The notes under the pieces are model-generated. The model ran no database searches and was not told the origin of the DNA. It saw only the letters and a list, made by a program, of their open reading frames with translations. Positions 8,779-16,992 of a stretch of 64,000 bases of DNA are shown in pieces. Positions within the stretch are counted from its first letter, which is position 1, and each line of letters begins with the position of its first letter. The stretch covers positions 2,678,572 through 2,742,571 of the forward strand of contig CP030759.1 of the NCBI GenBank assembly GCA_003290465.1. The letters run 5' to 3'. A program made the translations under genes and the position numbers. This stretch comes from Candidatus Sumerlaea chitinivorans (lineage in GTDB: Bacteria; Sumerlaeota; Sumerlaeia; Sumerlaeales; Sumerlaeaceae).

Positions 8779-9798
8779 GTGCTCGCCAAAATCGCAAAAG
8801 CGATAAGTTACCTTGTGCTAACCGCGTGGGCGCTCGTGCTGTTTGTGCCGATGGTGTGGATGGTGCTGAGCGCGTTTACGCCGCAATCGGAGCTACAAAC
8901 CGCCGTCCCCATGCGGCGCACCTTCCAGTCGTTCCAGCTGCGCATGCTGTGGGACTGGGGGGAGGCGGCGAGCTGGGCCCGCAGCTACTTCACAACAGAA
9001 AACTTCCACTCACCTGGCACCGATCGCGGACTTTTCGATATCACCGCGATGCCACGGCGCGAGTTCCTCAATGCTCCCGTTCATGGTTGGGCCGTGCGCG
9101 CGTGGTTGCGAATCCTTGGCAAAGAGCCTCCAACCGATACGTCGCCGGTCTTGGGCGGACGTCTGATCTTGTGGTTCGAGAACACGCTCTTTGTGGCGCT
9201 CGTCGTCACCGTGCTTAGCGTGCTGCTCAATGCAATGGCGGGCTATGCGTTCGCGAAGTTTGAATTCTGGGGTCACCGTTGGCTCTTCTGGCTGATTCTG
9301 GCTACTATTATGATTCCCGGGCAAGTAACCCTGATCCCACTGTTTCTCCTCTTCACGCGTGGGCTTCAGTGGTACGATAGTTTCTGGCCCGTCATTCTTC
9401 CGCAGGTTGCGGCGCCCGTTGGCATCTTCCTGATGCGGCAATACATTCAAAGCCTTCCCAGCCAACTGGAAGATGCTGCGCGCATCGATGGCTGCACGGA
9501 GATCGGGATCTTTGCTCGGGTCATCCTGCCTTTGTCCAAACCGATTTTGGCGGTGTGGGCAATCTTCACGTTCATCGGCGCGTGGAAAGCGTTCCTTTGG
9601 CCTCTCGTTATTACAGACGATCAAAACCGCTTCATGCTTGAGGTGGGGTTGAAAACCCTCCAGTTCACTGCTGGCCCCCGCAACGTGGGCGTGGTCATGA
9701 GCGCAGCCGTCTTAGCCTCCATCCCCATGGTCCTCATCTTCTTTGCTTTCCAGCGCTATCTCACCAAGGGGCTGACGATTGGCGCAGTGAAAGGTTGA
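8779..9798 (+). CDS. Carbohydrate ABC transporter permease (MalG type), orphan
   Basis: This is an inner-membrane permease of the binding-protein-dependent sugar ABC family. It has an N-terminal membrane helix (AWALVLFVPMVWMVLSAF), a periplasmic insert of about 100 residues, then a five-helix core. The EAA loop is clear (EDAARIDGCTEIGIFARVILP); it contacts the ATPase. GTG 8779 gives a normal N-terminus of 339 residues. The frame is open further upstream (ATG 8650, ATG 8704), but that part reads as non-membrane filler. Another ATG at 8694 in a different frame gives a plausible permease leader that stops at 8773, so a frameshift near 8770 is possible. No MalF partner, binding protein or ATPase adjoins it, which is unusual. 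Confidence 0.8.
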   Translation: MLAKIAKAISYLVLTAWALVLFVPMVWMVLSAFTPQSELQTAVPMRRTFQSFQLRMLWDWGEAASWARSYFTTENFHSPGTDRGLFDITAMPRREFLNAPVHGWAVRAWLRILGKEPPTDTSPVLGGRLILWFENTLFVALVVTVLSVLLNAMAGYAFAKFEFWGHRWLFWLILATIMIPGQVTLIPLFLLFTRGLQWYDSFWPVILPQVAAPVGIFLMRQYIQSLPSQLEDAARIDGCTEIGIFARVILPLSKPILAVWAIFTFIGAWKAFLWPLVITDDQNRFMLEVGLKTLQFTAGPRNVGVVMSAAVLASIPMVLIFFAFQRYLTKGLTIGAVKG

Positions 9799-9849
9799 GT
9801 TCGCAAGAAATAGAAAAGTTACGAATCCAAATGGAGCTAAGAGAACCTC

Positions 9850-10914
9850 ATGAAAACAAATTTAAGTGGTAGAAGAAGTTTTTCGTCTTGGGAAGAAGCG
9901 CGCAAGTCCACCCCGCTGCCAAGTGCTTGTCAGCAGTGGCTCATCGTTGTGGCGATGTGGCTGTGTGCCACCGTGAGTGTGGGGCCGGTGAAGGCCGCAA
10001 CCACGCCAACGCTCGAGCGGGCGAAGCCCACGACAGCTCCGCGCGTGTGGGATTTTTTCGCTCACTGGCGCACGCGGCGAGCCAAGATCGCTGAGGAATG
10101 TGGTGGCTTGGATGCCACCACCACAGGCACAGTCGTTTTGCTCGGAGACTCCATCACCGAGGGTCATCCCGCAAAGCGGATCGCCGGCAGGCGCGTGATC
10201 AACATGGGCATCGGAGGAGATCAAATCGCCATGGATGGGGCGGAAGGCGGCGTGCGCAATCGCCTCGAGTTTCTGTCACAGGCGCGTCCAGCCCATGTGT
10301 TCTTGCTCATCGGCATCAACGACCTCGGCGCCTCGAAGCCACTCACCCTTGCGAAGCGCCAATACGAAGACCTTGTGGCGGCGATTCGGGCCACTGTGCC
10401 GAGTGCGCAGCTTCACCTCCAGACGATTTTGCCCACGCGGGGGCGCTTTGCGCACCTCAACTCGCGGGTCGAGGAGCTCAACATTTTCATCTGCCAAGTT
10501 GCGGCACGCGAAAAGTGCGACTTTGTGGATTTGTGGAGCGTGATGGCGGATGAAAACGGCGAACTCCGCGCGGATTACACGCGGGACGGGCTTCACCTTG
10601 TGGCCCCAGCCTATGAGAAATGGATCGCCGTTCTGGAGGAGCGGGTGGGAGCCGCCCGCTGGTGGCGCCACGTCCCAAGCAGCACGCCAGGCGCGGGCGG
10701 GGCGACTGCTTCCGCAGCCGCGACGCCTGCGGCTGTCACGCTTGTTCCTCCGCGCACGACGCCAGCCCGAAGAGGTAGTGGAGTTCTCCAGTCAGGGGTG
10801 CGCACCCCGAGAACCCGCCTCAGCCGATCGTCCGGCGAAAGCGCATCGTACACACAGCGAAAAGCGTCAGACCGATCAGCACGAGCGCAACGAGTGCGTT
10901 CACGTACTCGCTAA
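9850..10914 (+). CDS. SGNH/GDSL-type hydrolase, secreted
   Basis: SGNH hydrolases cleave ester bonds in lipids or acylated sugars. The four blocks are present: GDSI (99-102, nucleophile Ser101), GIGGDQ (120-125), GIND (155-158) and DGLH (246-249, catalytic Asp and His). A hydrophobic segment at about residues 30-50 ending near VKA looks like a signal peptide or anchor after an unusually long N-terminal region. The enzyme domain ends near residue 270. The remaining 85 residues are Ala/Pro/Arg/Ser-rich and lack family character. This tail runs 95 nt into the 3' end of the convergent ABC-2 permease gene, so the natural stop may have been lost. The substrate is unknown. Confidence 0.8.
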   Translation: MKTNLSGRRSFSSWEEARKSTPLPSACQQWLIVVAMWLCATVSVGPVKAATTPTLERAKPTTAPRVWDFFAHWRTRRAKIAEECGGLDATTTGTVVLLGDSITEGHPAKRIAGRRVINMGIGGDQIAMDGAEGGVRNRLEFLSQARPAHVFLLIGINDLGASKPLTLAKRQYEDLVAAIRATVPSAQLHLQTILPTRGRFAHLNSRVEELNIFICQVAAREKCDFVDLWSVMADENGELRADYTRDGLHLVAPAYEKWIAVLEERVGAARWWRHVPSSTPGAGGATASAAATPAAVTLVPPRTTPARRGSGVLQSGVRTPRTRLSRSSGESASYTQRKASDRSARAQRVRSRTR

Positions 10915-11941
10915 AGAGCGCGCCCCGCAGCACCACTCCGCGCACGAGCTCAATGTAATAGGTAGCCGGAAGCACCGTGCTGATGGCATAGAAGATCCAC
11001 GGCAGCGTCTCGCGCGGAAAGATGAAGCCCGAGAAGAAGATCGTGGGAAGCATGAAGGCCATCGAGATCTGCAACGCCTGCATGTGGTTTTGAGCCACCG
11101 TGGAGATCAGCAGTCCGAGACACAACAGCGCAAAGATGTAGGCGAGCGAACCAACGGCAAGCGCCCACAGACTTCCCGCGATTGGGATGAAAAACACGAA
11201 GTGCAGGACCGCAACGAGCACTCCAGCCATGACCATGGCGATGAAAAGATAGGGTGTGAGTTTCCCCAGCATCAATGCCCCTTTCCCCATCGGGCTCACC
11301 AGCAATTGCTCAAGAGTCCCGCGCTCGCGTTCTCGCACGACCGAAAGAGCGGTCGAGATCATCGTAGCGATTTGAAGGGCAATGCCAATCACGCCGGGCA
11401 CGAAAAAGTTCGGGCTCTTCATGGCGGGGTTGTAGAGGATCTGAGGGCGGACTTCTACCGGTAGATCCCGCCGGCCGCTTTGCGCAAGGAGCGTCCCCAA
11501 CGAACGTCGGAACGCCACCCCCATGGCTGTGTTGAGCGCCTGAAGCGCAGGAGTGGAGTTCGAGCCGTCAATGAGCACTTGCACCTGCGCGTTGCGTCCG
11601 GCACGCAGCCGCCGCGAAAAATCGGGTGGGATCTGCAAGCCCGCAGTTGCTTGGCCGGCCCGCAAGGCACTTGCTAATTCCGCAGCGGAATGAACTTCGC
11701 CTACAAGACGAAACGACATGGTGTTGACGAACGCTTCGACCAACGCCCGGCTTTCACGTGTACGATCCTCGTCGTAGAGCAGCAGCCGAAGATGTTTTGG
11801 GTCGTTATCTAATGCAAATCCGAAGGCAATGATCTGCAGGAGCGGGGGAAAGAACATGAAGAAAAGCGTGGTGCGGTCGCGCAACACGACGATGAATTCC
11901 TTGTAAACGATGGCCGCGAATCCACGGAAGAGTGCTTTCAT
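10820..11941 (-). CDS. ABC-2 type transporter permease
   Basis: This is the membrane subunit of a drug- or polymer-type ABC exporter resembling YbhS/YbhR. An N-terminal helix (about 20-42) is followed by a large extracytoplasmic domain (about 45-175) and a block of five or so helices, with the ABC-2 signature region RERERGTLEQLLVSPM before the third-last helices. ATG 11941 overlaps the stop of the ATPase gene by 4 bp (ATGA), so the two are translationally coupled. It is the last gene of a HlyD-ATPase-permease operon. The substrate cannot be read from the sequence. Its 3' end is overlapped by the convergent SGNH hydrolase gene. Confidence 0.9.
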   Translation of the reverse strand: MKALFRGFAAIVYKEFIVVLRDRTTLFFMFFPPLLQIIAFGFALDNDPKHLRLLLYDEDRTRESRALVEAFVNTMSFRLVGEVHSAAELASALRAGQATAGLQIPPDFSRRLRAGRNAQVQVLIDGSNSTPALQALNTAMGVAFRRSLGTLLAQSGRRDLPVEVRPQILYNPAMKSPNFFVPGVIGIALQIATMISTALSVVRERERGTLEQLLVSPMGKGALMLGKLTPYLFIAMVMAGVLVAVLHFVFFIPIAGSLWALAVGSLAYIFALLCLGLLISTVAQNHMQALQISMAFMLPTIFFSGFIFPRETLPWIFYAISTVLPATYYIELVRGVVLRGALFSEYVNALVALVLIGLTLFAVCTMRFRRTIG

Positions 11942-12906
11942 ACATCGGCCCCTGCGGTCAGCTTTTCGGTGTGAATGCGGGTGAGTTCCACAAAAACATC
12001 CTCGAGCGAAGGGGCAATTGGGTGGATTTCCACCTCATGAATTCCACTCTCGCGGAGACGCGTGCGCAAGGTGACTTCCGAAAAGTCGGCATCCACAAGC
12101 AAATGCATGGATTGCCCGAAAATAGTGGCTGAGCGCACACCGGGGAGCTGGCGCGCAATGCGCAGGGCGGTTGTCACATGGTCGCAGTTCACATCCAGAC
12201 GCTGCGTCCCTTGGGGATTGACTTCTGGCAGCGCTTTGAGTGCGTCGGGTTCGCCACATACGATCAGTTGGGACTGATAAACATACGCCACGTGCGAACA
12301 GCGCTCGGCCTCGTCCATATAATGAGTGGTGACGAACAAGGTCATCCCTTGGCCAGAAAGCGCGAAGAGCATGTCCCACAGCTCACGCCGTGCCACCGGA
12401 TCGATGCCCGCCGTGGGTTCATCCAAGAAGAGCACTTGTGGCCGATGCATGAGCGCACACGCCATTGCCAAGCGCTGACGCCAGCCGCCCGAAAGCATTC
12501 GCGCAAGGCGATCGCAATAAGGTGCAAGGTGCATGAGCTCTAAAAGCTCCTCGCGTCGCTGCGCCAGTTCGCGGCCTCGCAACCCATACAAACGGCCAAA
12601 AAACGTGAGATTCTCGAAGACGGTCAGCTCATCGTAGAGCGAGAACTGTTGGGACATGTAGCCGATGAGCCCCTTGATGCGATCCGCTTCACGTTCCACA
12701 TCGTGACCCGCAATCCACGCGCGACCAGCGGTGGGGCGAAGAACGCCGCATAGCATCCGGATGATGGTTGTCTTTCCCGACCCGTTGGGGCCCAGCAGAC
12801 CAAAAATCGTTTTGCGCCTAACCTCAAATGTCACGTCGCGCACGGCAACGAATGATCCAAACCGACGCGTCAGGCCCTCACACCGAATGACTACGTCGTC
12901 AGTCAT
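11938..12906 (-). CDS. ABC transporter ATP-binding protein
   Basis: A 322-residue ATPase subunit powering the adjacent ABC-2 permease. Walker A is GPNGSGKTT, the signature is LSGGWRQRLAMA, Walker B is VLFLDEPTAGID and the switch His is in VTTHYMDEAERC. The C-terminal 80 or so residues form the small accessory domain common in DrrA/YbhF-like ATPases. The start overlaps the upstream HlyD-family gene by 4 bp and the stop overlaps the permease gene by 4 bp, indicating tight coupling of all three proteins. Confidence 0.93.
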   Translation of the reverse strand: MTDDVVIRCEGLTRRFGSFVAVRDVTFEVRRKTIFGLLGPNGSGKTTIIRMLCGVLRPTAGRAWIAGHDVEREADRIKGLIGYMSQQFSLYDELTVFENLTFFGRLYGLRGRELAQRREELLELMHLAPYCDRLARMLSGGWRQRLAMACALMHRPQVLFLDEPTAGIDPVARRELWDMLFALSGQGMTLFVTTHYMDEAERCSHVAYVYQSQLIVCGEPDALKALPEVNPQGTQRLDVNCDHVTTALRIARQLPGVRSATIFGQSMHLLVDADFSEVTLRTRLRESGIHEVEIHPIAPSLEDVFVELTRIHTEKLTAGADV

Positions 12907-13910
12907 GGAGCGAAACCCTGCGCACGAATTTTGCCCGAACGCCGAAACTCCGGCGGAGGCTTTGGTACGTTGGCAAACTTTGCGGCAACGGTCATCCCGG
13001 GGCGGATCTGTGCCGTCGGGGTAAGGCGAAGCTTTACGGCGTAGACTTGCTCGATGCGATCCGCTGGCGTCTGCACGTTACGTGGCGTGAACTCAGCCGC
13101 GCGTGCGATCTGCTCGATGGTGGCGCGCACCGTGCAATCGGGCATCGCGTCGGGCACCACGATTGCCTCGTCGCCTACTCTCAGATAGCCTAACCATGTG
13201 GCTGGCACGTACACACGCACATAAAGATGATCCTCGAGAATGAGCGTTGCCACTTCGCGACCTGCGGTGAGTACGTCTCCGACCTTCACATTGAGCGACT
13301 CAAGCACGCTCGTGGTAGGTGGCGCGCATACGATGGTCTCGCTTAGCAAGGCTTCAGCTTCTGCAAGCTGAGCCCGGACCTGCGCAATGCGCTCTGGGCG
13401 AGTTCCCGCCACGAGCAGCTCATAACGTTTGTGCGCTGCTTCCGCGCTCTTTTCAAGGTACGCAGCTTTTGACTCGGCCGCGTCCAGCTCCGCCTGAGCC
13501 GTGGAGCCTTGGCGAAGCAGTTCACGAAGGCGCCGCACATCGCTGCGAGCGTAATCGAGTTCTGCGCTCAGCGCTTCCCATTCGCTTTTCGCTGCGGCGA
13601 TCTCTTGTGGCCTTGGACCGTTGAGAGCTTCACTGAGTGCTGCACGCGCTGCTTCGAGCCGAGCGGTAAGTTCTGGCGCGTCGAGTTCCACGATGAGGGC
13701 TCCAGGGGGCAGTGTGTCGCCCTCTTGCCAATGGATACGCGAAACGCGCCCCCCGTAGCGGCTTCCCACGTGAACCTCGTCGCATTCCACTGTTCCCGAA
13801 AGTGGATATTCCCGCGAAGCCTCACCGATTCCGCGCCAGAAATAGACGCTTACTCCCGCAATTGCGAGAACCAAGACAAGTAGTCTAAAAAAGATCTTCA
13901 TCCCACCCAC
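12903..13910 (-). CDS. HlyD-family periplasmic adaptor
   Basis: This is the membrane-fusion subunit of the exporter (YbhG-like). One N-terminal helix (FRLLVLVLAIAGVSVYFW) anchors it in the inner membrane. A lipoyl-like half motif (GGRVSRIHWQEGDTLPPGALIVELD) is followed by a long alpha-hairpin with coiled-coil character (about 75-175) and a beta-barrel part (VKVGDVLTAGREVATLI). The frame can start at GTG 13910 or at ATG 13901 three codons later. AGAGGGAG upstream does not clearly decide. It is the first gene of the export operon and is divergent from the Rrf2 regulator, with a 387-nt control region between them. Confidence 0.9.
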   Translation of the reverse strand: MGGMKIFFRLLVLVLAIAGVSVYFWRGIGEASREYPLSGTVECDEVHVGSRYGGRVSRIHWQEGDTLPPGALIVELDAPELTARLEAARAALSEALNGPRPQEIAAAKSEWEALSAELDYARSDVRRLRELLRQGSTAQAELDAAESKAAYLEKSAEAAHKRYELLVAGTRPERIAQVRAQLAEAEALLSETIVCAPPTTSVLESLNVKVGDVLTAGREVATLILEDHLYVRVYVPATWLGYLRVGDEAIVVPDAMPDCTVRATIEQIARAAEFTPRNVQTPADRIEQVYAVKLRLTPTAQIRPGMTVAAKFANVPKPPPEFRRSGKIRAQGFAP

Positions 13911-14297
13911 GTGCTCCCTCTGCTCGTTGTGGGTCGTGAGAGCTTGCCACCGAAGTCACTCAACCTCATTCGATTTTTTCGGAGTCCAGCTTAAGCGTTC
14001 AACTGGCTTGGGTGCAACATGTGCTTTTCACCGAGCTTGTCTCACCGTCACCGCTGGCGGAGTCAGCGTACCCGCTCAAGGACTTCCACGCCTTATAACC
14101 ACTACACGAAACTCACCCGACCCAGCACTCATTTTATCCCTTCAAACTTAGCCGAGATCAAGAATCGTAAGCCGCGCAAAAAATTTTCCTCTTGCAAGTA
14201 GCCAGGGAAAAGATGACCTTTAGATCATCATTTTTGCCTTGCGCCACAGCGTGATACCTGTGATATGGCACTGCAACGCTTCGAGCTGGAGTGAAGA
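13911..14297. other. Divergent intergenic region between exporter operon and Rrf2 operon
   Basis: No gene is seen. It must hold the promoters of both the minus-strand export operon and the plus-strand respiratory operon. An imperfect inverted repeat, GATGACC-TTTA-GATCATC (14212-14229), lies about 70 nt before the Rrf2 start and could be an operator, possibly autoregulatory. That is inference only. No terminator-like hairpin was found. Confidence 0.4.
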
Positions 14298-14825
14298 ATG
14301 ATTGGTTTCTCGCAGACTGTGGGGTATGCAATTCGAGCACTTGCTTGTATTCCCTTGGTTGGGACGAACGAACCTGCTCGAATTGAGGAAATTGCCGAGT
14401 GCACTGGCATCCCACGCCCCTACTTAGCGCGCGTTCTCCACAGTTTGGCTCTCAAAGGGCTGGTAATAACAAAGCGCGGACGAACTGGGGGATTGTACCT
14501 TCCACGTCCATCAGAGGAGATCTCTGTGAAAGAGATCATTTTTGCGGTGGAAGGCCCGGAGGTTTTTCGCCGCTGTATTTGGGGAGTGGAGGAGTGTTCG
14601 GATACGCGAGGTTGCCCTGCCCATGAAATGTGGGTCCGCTTCCGCGAGAATCTCGAACGCCAGCTTGAGAGGATGACTCTCGCGCAAGTGGCGCAGTTCG
14701 AGAGAGTTCGCAGCTGTTTGGTGTGCCACAAGACCTCAGCGTGTGAAATTCCACCGACGAAAGGAGTCCAACATGGCCGAACGCAACTCAAACGACGCGG
14801 AAAGCACCGCGAACGTTGTGCGTGA
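14298..14825 (+). CDS. Rrf2-family transcriptional regulator with Fe-S-type cysteines
   Basis: Rrf2 regulators are winged-helix proteins that often sense redox state, NO or sulfur compounds through a cluster. The N-terminal helix-turn-helix ([14 protein letters not shown] through [19 protein letters not shown]) and the wing [11 protein letters not shown] match the family. Three cysteines (93, 100, 106) sit in the loop where IscR/NsrR-type members bind a cluster, with spacing slightly longer than in IscR. The protein is 175 residues. Its last 50 or so nt overlap the start of the ferredoxin-subunit gene, and its Arg/Lys-rich tail may be partly a by-product of that overlap. Position at the head of a molybdoenzyme operon suggests it controls that operon. 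Confidence 0.88.
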   Translation: MIGFSQTVGYAIRALACIPLVGTNEPARIEEIAECTGIPRPYLARVLHSLALKGLVITKRGRTGGLYLPRPSEEISVKEIIFAVEGPEVFRRCIWGVEECSDTRGCPAHEMWVRFRENLERQLERMTLAQVAQFERVRSCLVCHKTSACEIPPTKGVQHGRTQLKRRGKHRERCA

Positions 14826-15759
14826 GCCTGAGGCTGAGCATAGGCCGGTTCTCGATCGCCGCGAGTTCGTGCGCTTAGGAGCGATTACAACCGTTGGGGC
14901 TGCCGTCGTCGGATCTGCATTGATCTATGACCGATTGAACCCCCCAGCGAACGACGTGGAAGGCGAAGCTTCTATCCGCAAGCTGGATGGGCTCTCGGGC
15001 ATTCCGTCGTCCGAGTCGGAAGACCTACTGGTGCGAATGCAGCGGGAGCTAGCCAGGGCTATGGCAAAGCCCATGGAGCAGCGCCAATGGGTCATGGTGA
15101 TTGATACGCGCAAATGCGTCGGCTGCCATGCGTGCACGATCGGCTGTGTGGCGGAGAACAAGCTTCCGCCGGGGGTAGTGTACCGCCCTGTTGTCACCGA
15201 AGAAGCCGGGAAATTTCCGAACGTCCAGTTGCGCTTTACCCCGCGCCCCTGCATGCAGTGCGATGCCCCGCCTTGTGTCCCGGTGTGCCCCGTCAAGGCG
15301 ACTTGGAAACGCAAAGATGGCATTGTCGCGATTGATTATGACAAGTGCATTGGGTGTCGTTATTGCCTGACAGCGTGCCCCTATGGCGCCCGAACCAGCG
15401 ATTTCGGAGAATACTACACGGCAGGTGTGGCCGAGGGAGTACAGCGCAACGATCCTGATCGCCCGCTCGATGGCGCCCGAGCCCGGTACGAAGAGCTCCC
15501 GAATCACGAGTACCACAAAAAGTTTTCTCGTGCCAAACATGGCTCGCCCATGGGGAACGCCCGGAAATGCCATTATTGCTTGCATCGTTTGGAAGAAGGC
15601 ATGTTGCCCATGTGCACCACCACGTGCATTGGACGAGCCACGTACTTTGGCGATGCTGCGGACCCGGATAGTCTGGTCAGCGAACTGATTGCAAAGCACC
15701 GATGCCAGACCCTTCTGCCCGAAAAAGGCACACGCCCGCGCGTTTACTACATCCTATGA
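14773..15759 (+). CDS. Tat-exported four-cluster ferredoxin subunit (NrfC/PsrB/TtrB type)
   Basis: This is the electron-transfer subunit of a respiratory molybdoenzyme. ATG 14773 with AAAGGAG 6 nt upstream is preferred over the in-frame ATG at 14743. A twin-arginine signal ([12 protein letters not shown] at 29-30, then a hydrophobic stretch) directs folded export. Four cysteine groups carry [4Fe-4S] clusters: [35 protein letters not shown], and CHYC with CTTTC eleven residues on. The 328-residue length suits the TtrB/PsrB family plus signal. It is followed by the NrfD-type membrane subunit and the catalytic subunit, giving a complete three-subunit complex. Confidence 0.92.
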   Translation: MAERNSNDAESTANVVREPEAEHRPVLDRREFVRLGAITTVGAAVVGSALIYDRLNPPANDVEGEASIRKLDGLSGIPSSESEDLLVRMQRELARAMAKPMEQRQWVMVIDTRKCVGCHACTIGCVAENKLPPGVVYRPVVTEEAGKFPNVQLRFTPRPCMQCDAPPCVPVCPVKATWKRKDGIVAIDYDKCIGCRYCLTACPYGARTSDFGEYYTAGVAEGVQRNDPDRPLDGARARYEELPNHEYHKKFSRAKHGSPMGNARKCHYCLHRLEEGMLPMCTTTCIGRATYFGDAADPDSLVSELIAKHRCQTLLPEKGTRPRVYYIL

Positions 15760-15790
15760 GCCGTTGATAGCAGAAAGGAGCGACAAGACA

Positions 15791-16987
15791 ATGAACAGCC
15801 TCGCCGATACAGTGTCAAAACGATTCGAGCCGGTCCCGCCTTCACTGCCTCTCAAACCTCTTCTCTGGCTGGTCTGGTTCGTTTCCGTCCTTGTCGGTGG
15901 CTACGGTGTTTACTTGCGACTGACGCAAGGTCATCTGCCTGCGGGGTACGGTTCGTACGTCCCGTGGGGACTTTGGATTGCCCTCTATTTTCATGGCGTG
16001 GGGATGGCAGGCGGTGTGTTTGTGATTTCCGCACTTGGCTATTTACTTCGCTGGCGTGGTTTTGCCCACGAACGTTCCCTTCGCTTAGCAATTGTGCTGA
16101 GTGTTGCCTCCATTATCCCAGCCTTTCTGGGGGTTTTCTTGGATCTTGGCCGCATGGACCGTGCCGTTCGCATTGCAGCACATCCCAATTTTACAAGCAT
16201 GATGGCCTTCAACGCTTGGATGTATGGCCTGTATATGTGTGTTGCCGCGGTGATCTTCTTCCTGAGTTATCGTCCGCAGACGCCGTGGCTGCGCCCGCTT
16301 CTGTGCGTGGGTATGTTGTTATCCACAATGTTCCCCAGTCAGAGCGGAGCATTTTTCGGCGTCGTAGATGCCCGCAGTTATTGGCACAATCCGTTGCTAC
16401 CTGTCTTATTCTTTACCTCGGCCGTCACAGCCGGAAGTGCACTCCTCCTCGTCGTCCGCTACATTGTGGGCGGAACGAGCTGTGCACAGAACGTCGCGGC
16501 CTTGCGGTCGCTCCGCAATATCACGATCGGAGGCCTTGTCCTTTACCTCTTCTTTGAGTTCGCAGAGATCTCGATTTCGTTGTGGAATCCAATGTCACAT
16601 GCACCAGCCGTGGAGCTTGTGCTCTTTGGGTCTTACTGGTGGGTATTCTGGCTGATCCACCTCTTAGCAGGAGGGGTCGTCGCCTTTGTTTTACTGGTGC
16701 GGCGGCATCAGATTCTGTCGTGGGCAGTGGGGGCTCTGCTCGTTGCTGTAACGTTTGTCAGCGCTCGGTTGAATGTATTAATTCCCGGCCAAGTGGTTTC
16801 CGAGCTCCACGGACTTCAGGAGGCTTTTTACCATCCCCGGCTTCAGTATCTATATCATCCCACCGCGATGGAGTATTACGTCGGCTTATTTATGGTTGCC
16901 GTTGGTCTGACGATCTTCTTTGTGGGCTGGCGGATAAGCCAGCTTCTCGAAGCGACATCCCAGCCATCCCAGTCTAACACGAGGTGA
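15791..16987 (+). CDS. NrfD/PsrC-type quinone-interacting membrane subunit
   Basis: A polytopic membrane protein of 398 residues with about nine hydrophobic helices. NrfD-family subunits exchange electrons between the quinone pool and the ferredoxin subunit. GAAAGGAG sits 10 nt before ATG 15791; the frame is open upstream but there overlaps the ferredoxin gene. The segment LYFHGVGMAGGVFVISALGYLL is typical of the family. The stop (16985-16987) is 5 nt before the catalytic-subunit ATG, with the intervening GAGGTGAG doubling as its ribosome binding site. Confidence 0.9.
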   Translation: MNSLADTVSKRFEPVPPSLPLKPLLWLVWFVSVLVGGYGVYLRLTQGHLPAGYGSYVPWGLWIALYFHGVGMAGGVFVISALGYLLRWRGFAHERSLRLAIVLSVASIIPAFLGVFLDLGRMDRAVRIAAHPNFTSMMAFNAWMYGLYMCVAAVIFFLSYRPQTPWLRPLLCVGMLLSTMFPSQSGAFFGVVDARSYWHNPLLPVLFFTSAVTAGSALLLVVRYIVGGTSCAQNVAALRSLRNITIGGLVLYLFFEFAEISISLWNPMSHAPAVELVLFGSYWWVFWLIHLLAGGVVAFVLLVRRHQILSWAVGALLVAVTFVSARLNVLIPGQVVSELHGLQEAFYHPRLQYLYHPTAMEYYVGLFMVAVGLTIFFVGWRISQLLEATSQPSQSNTR

Positions 16988-16992
16988 GAACT

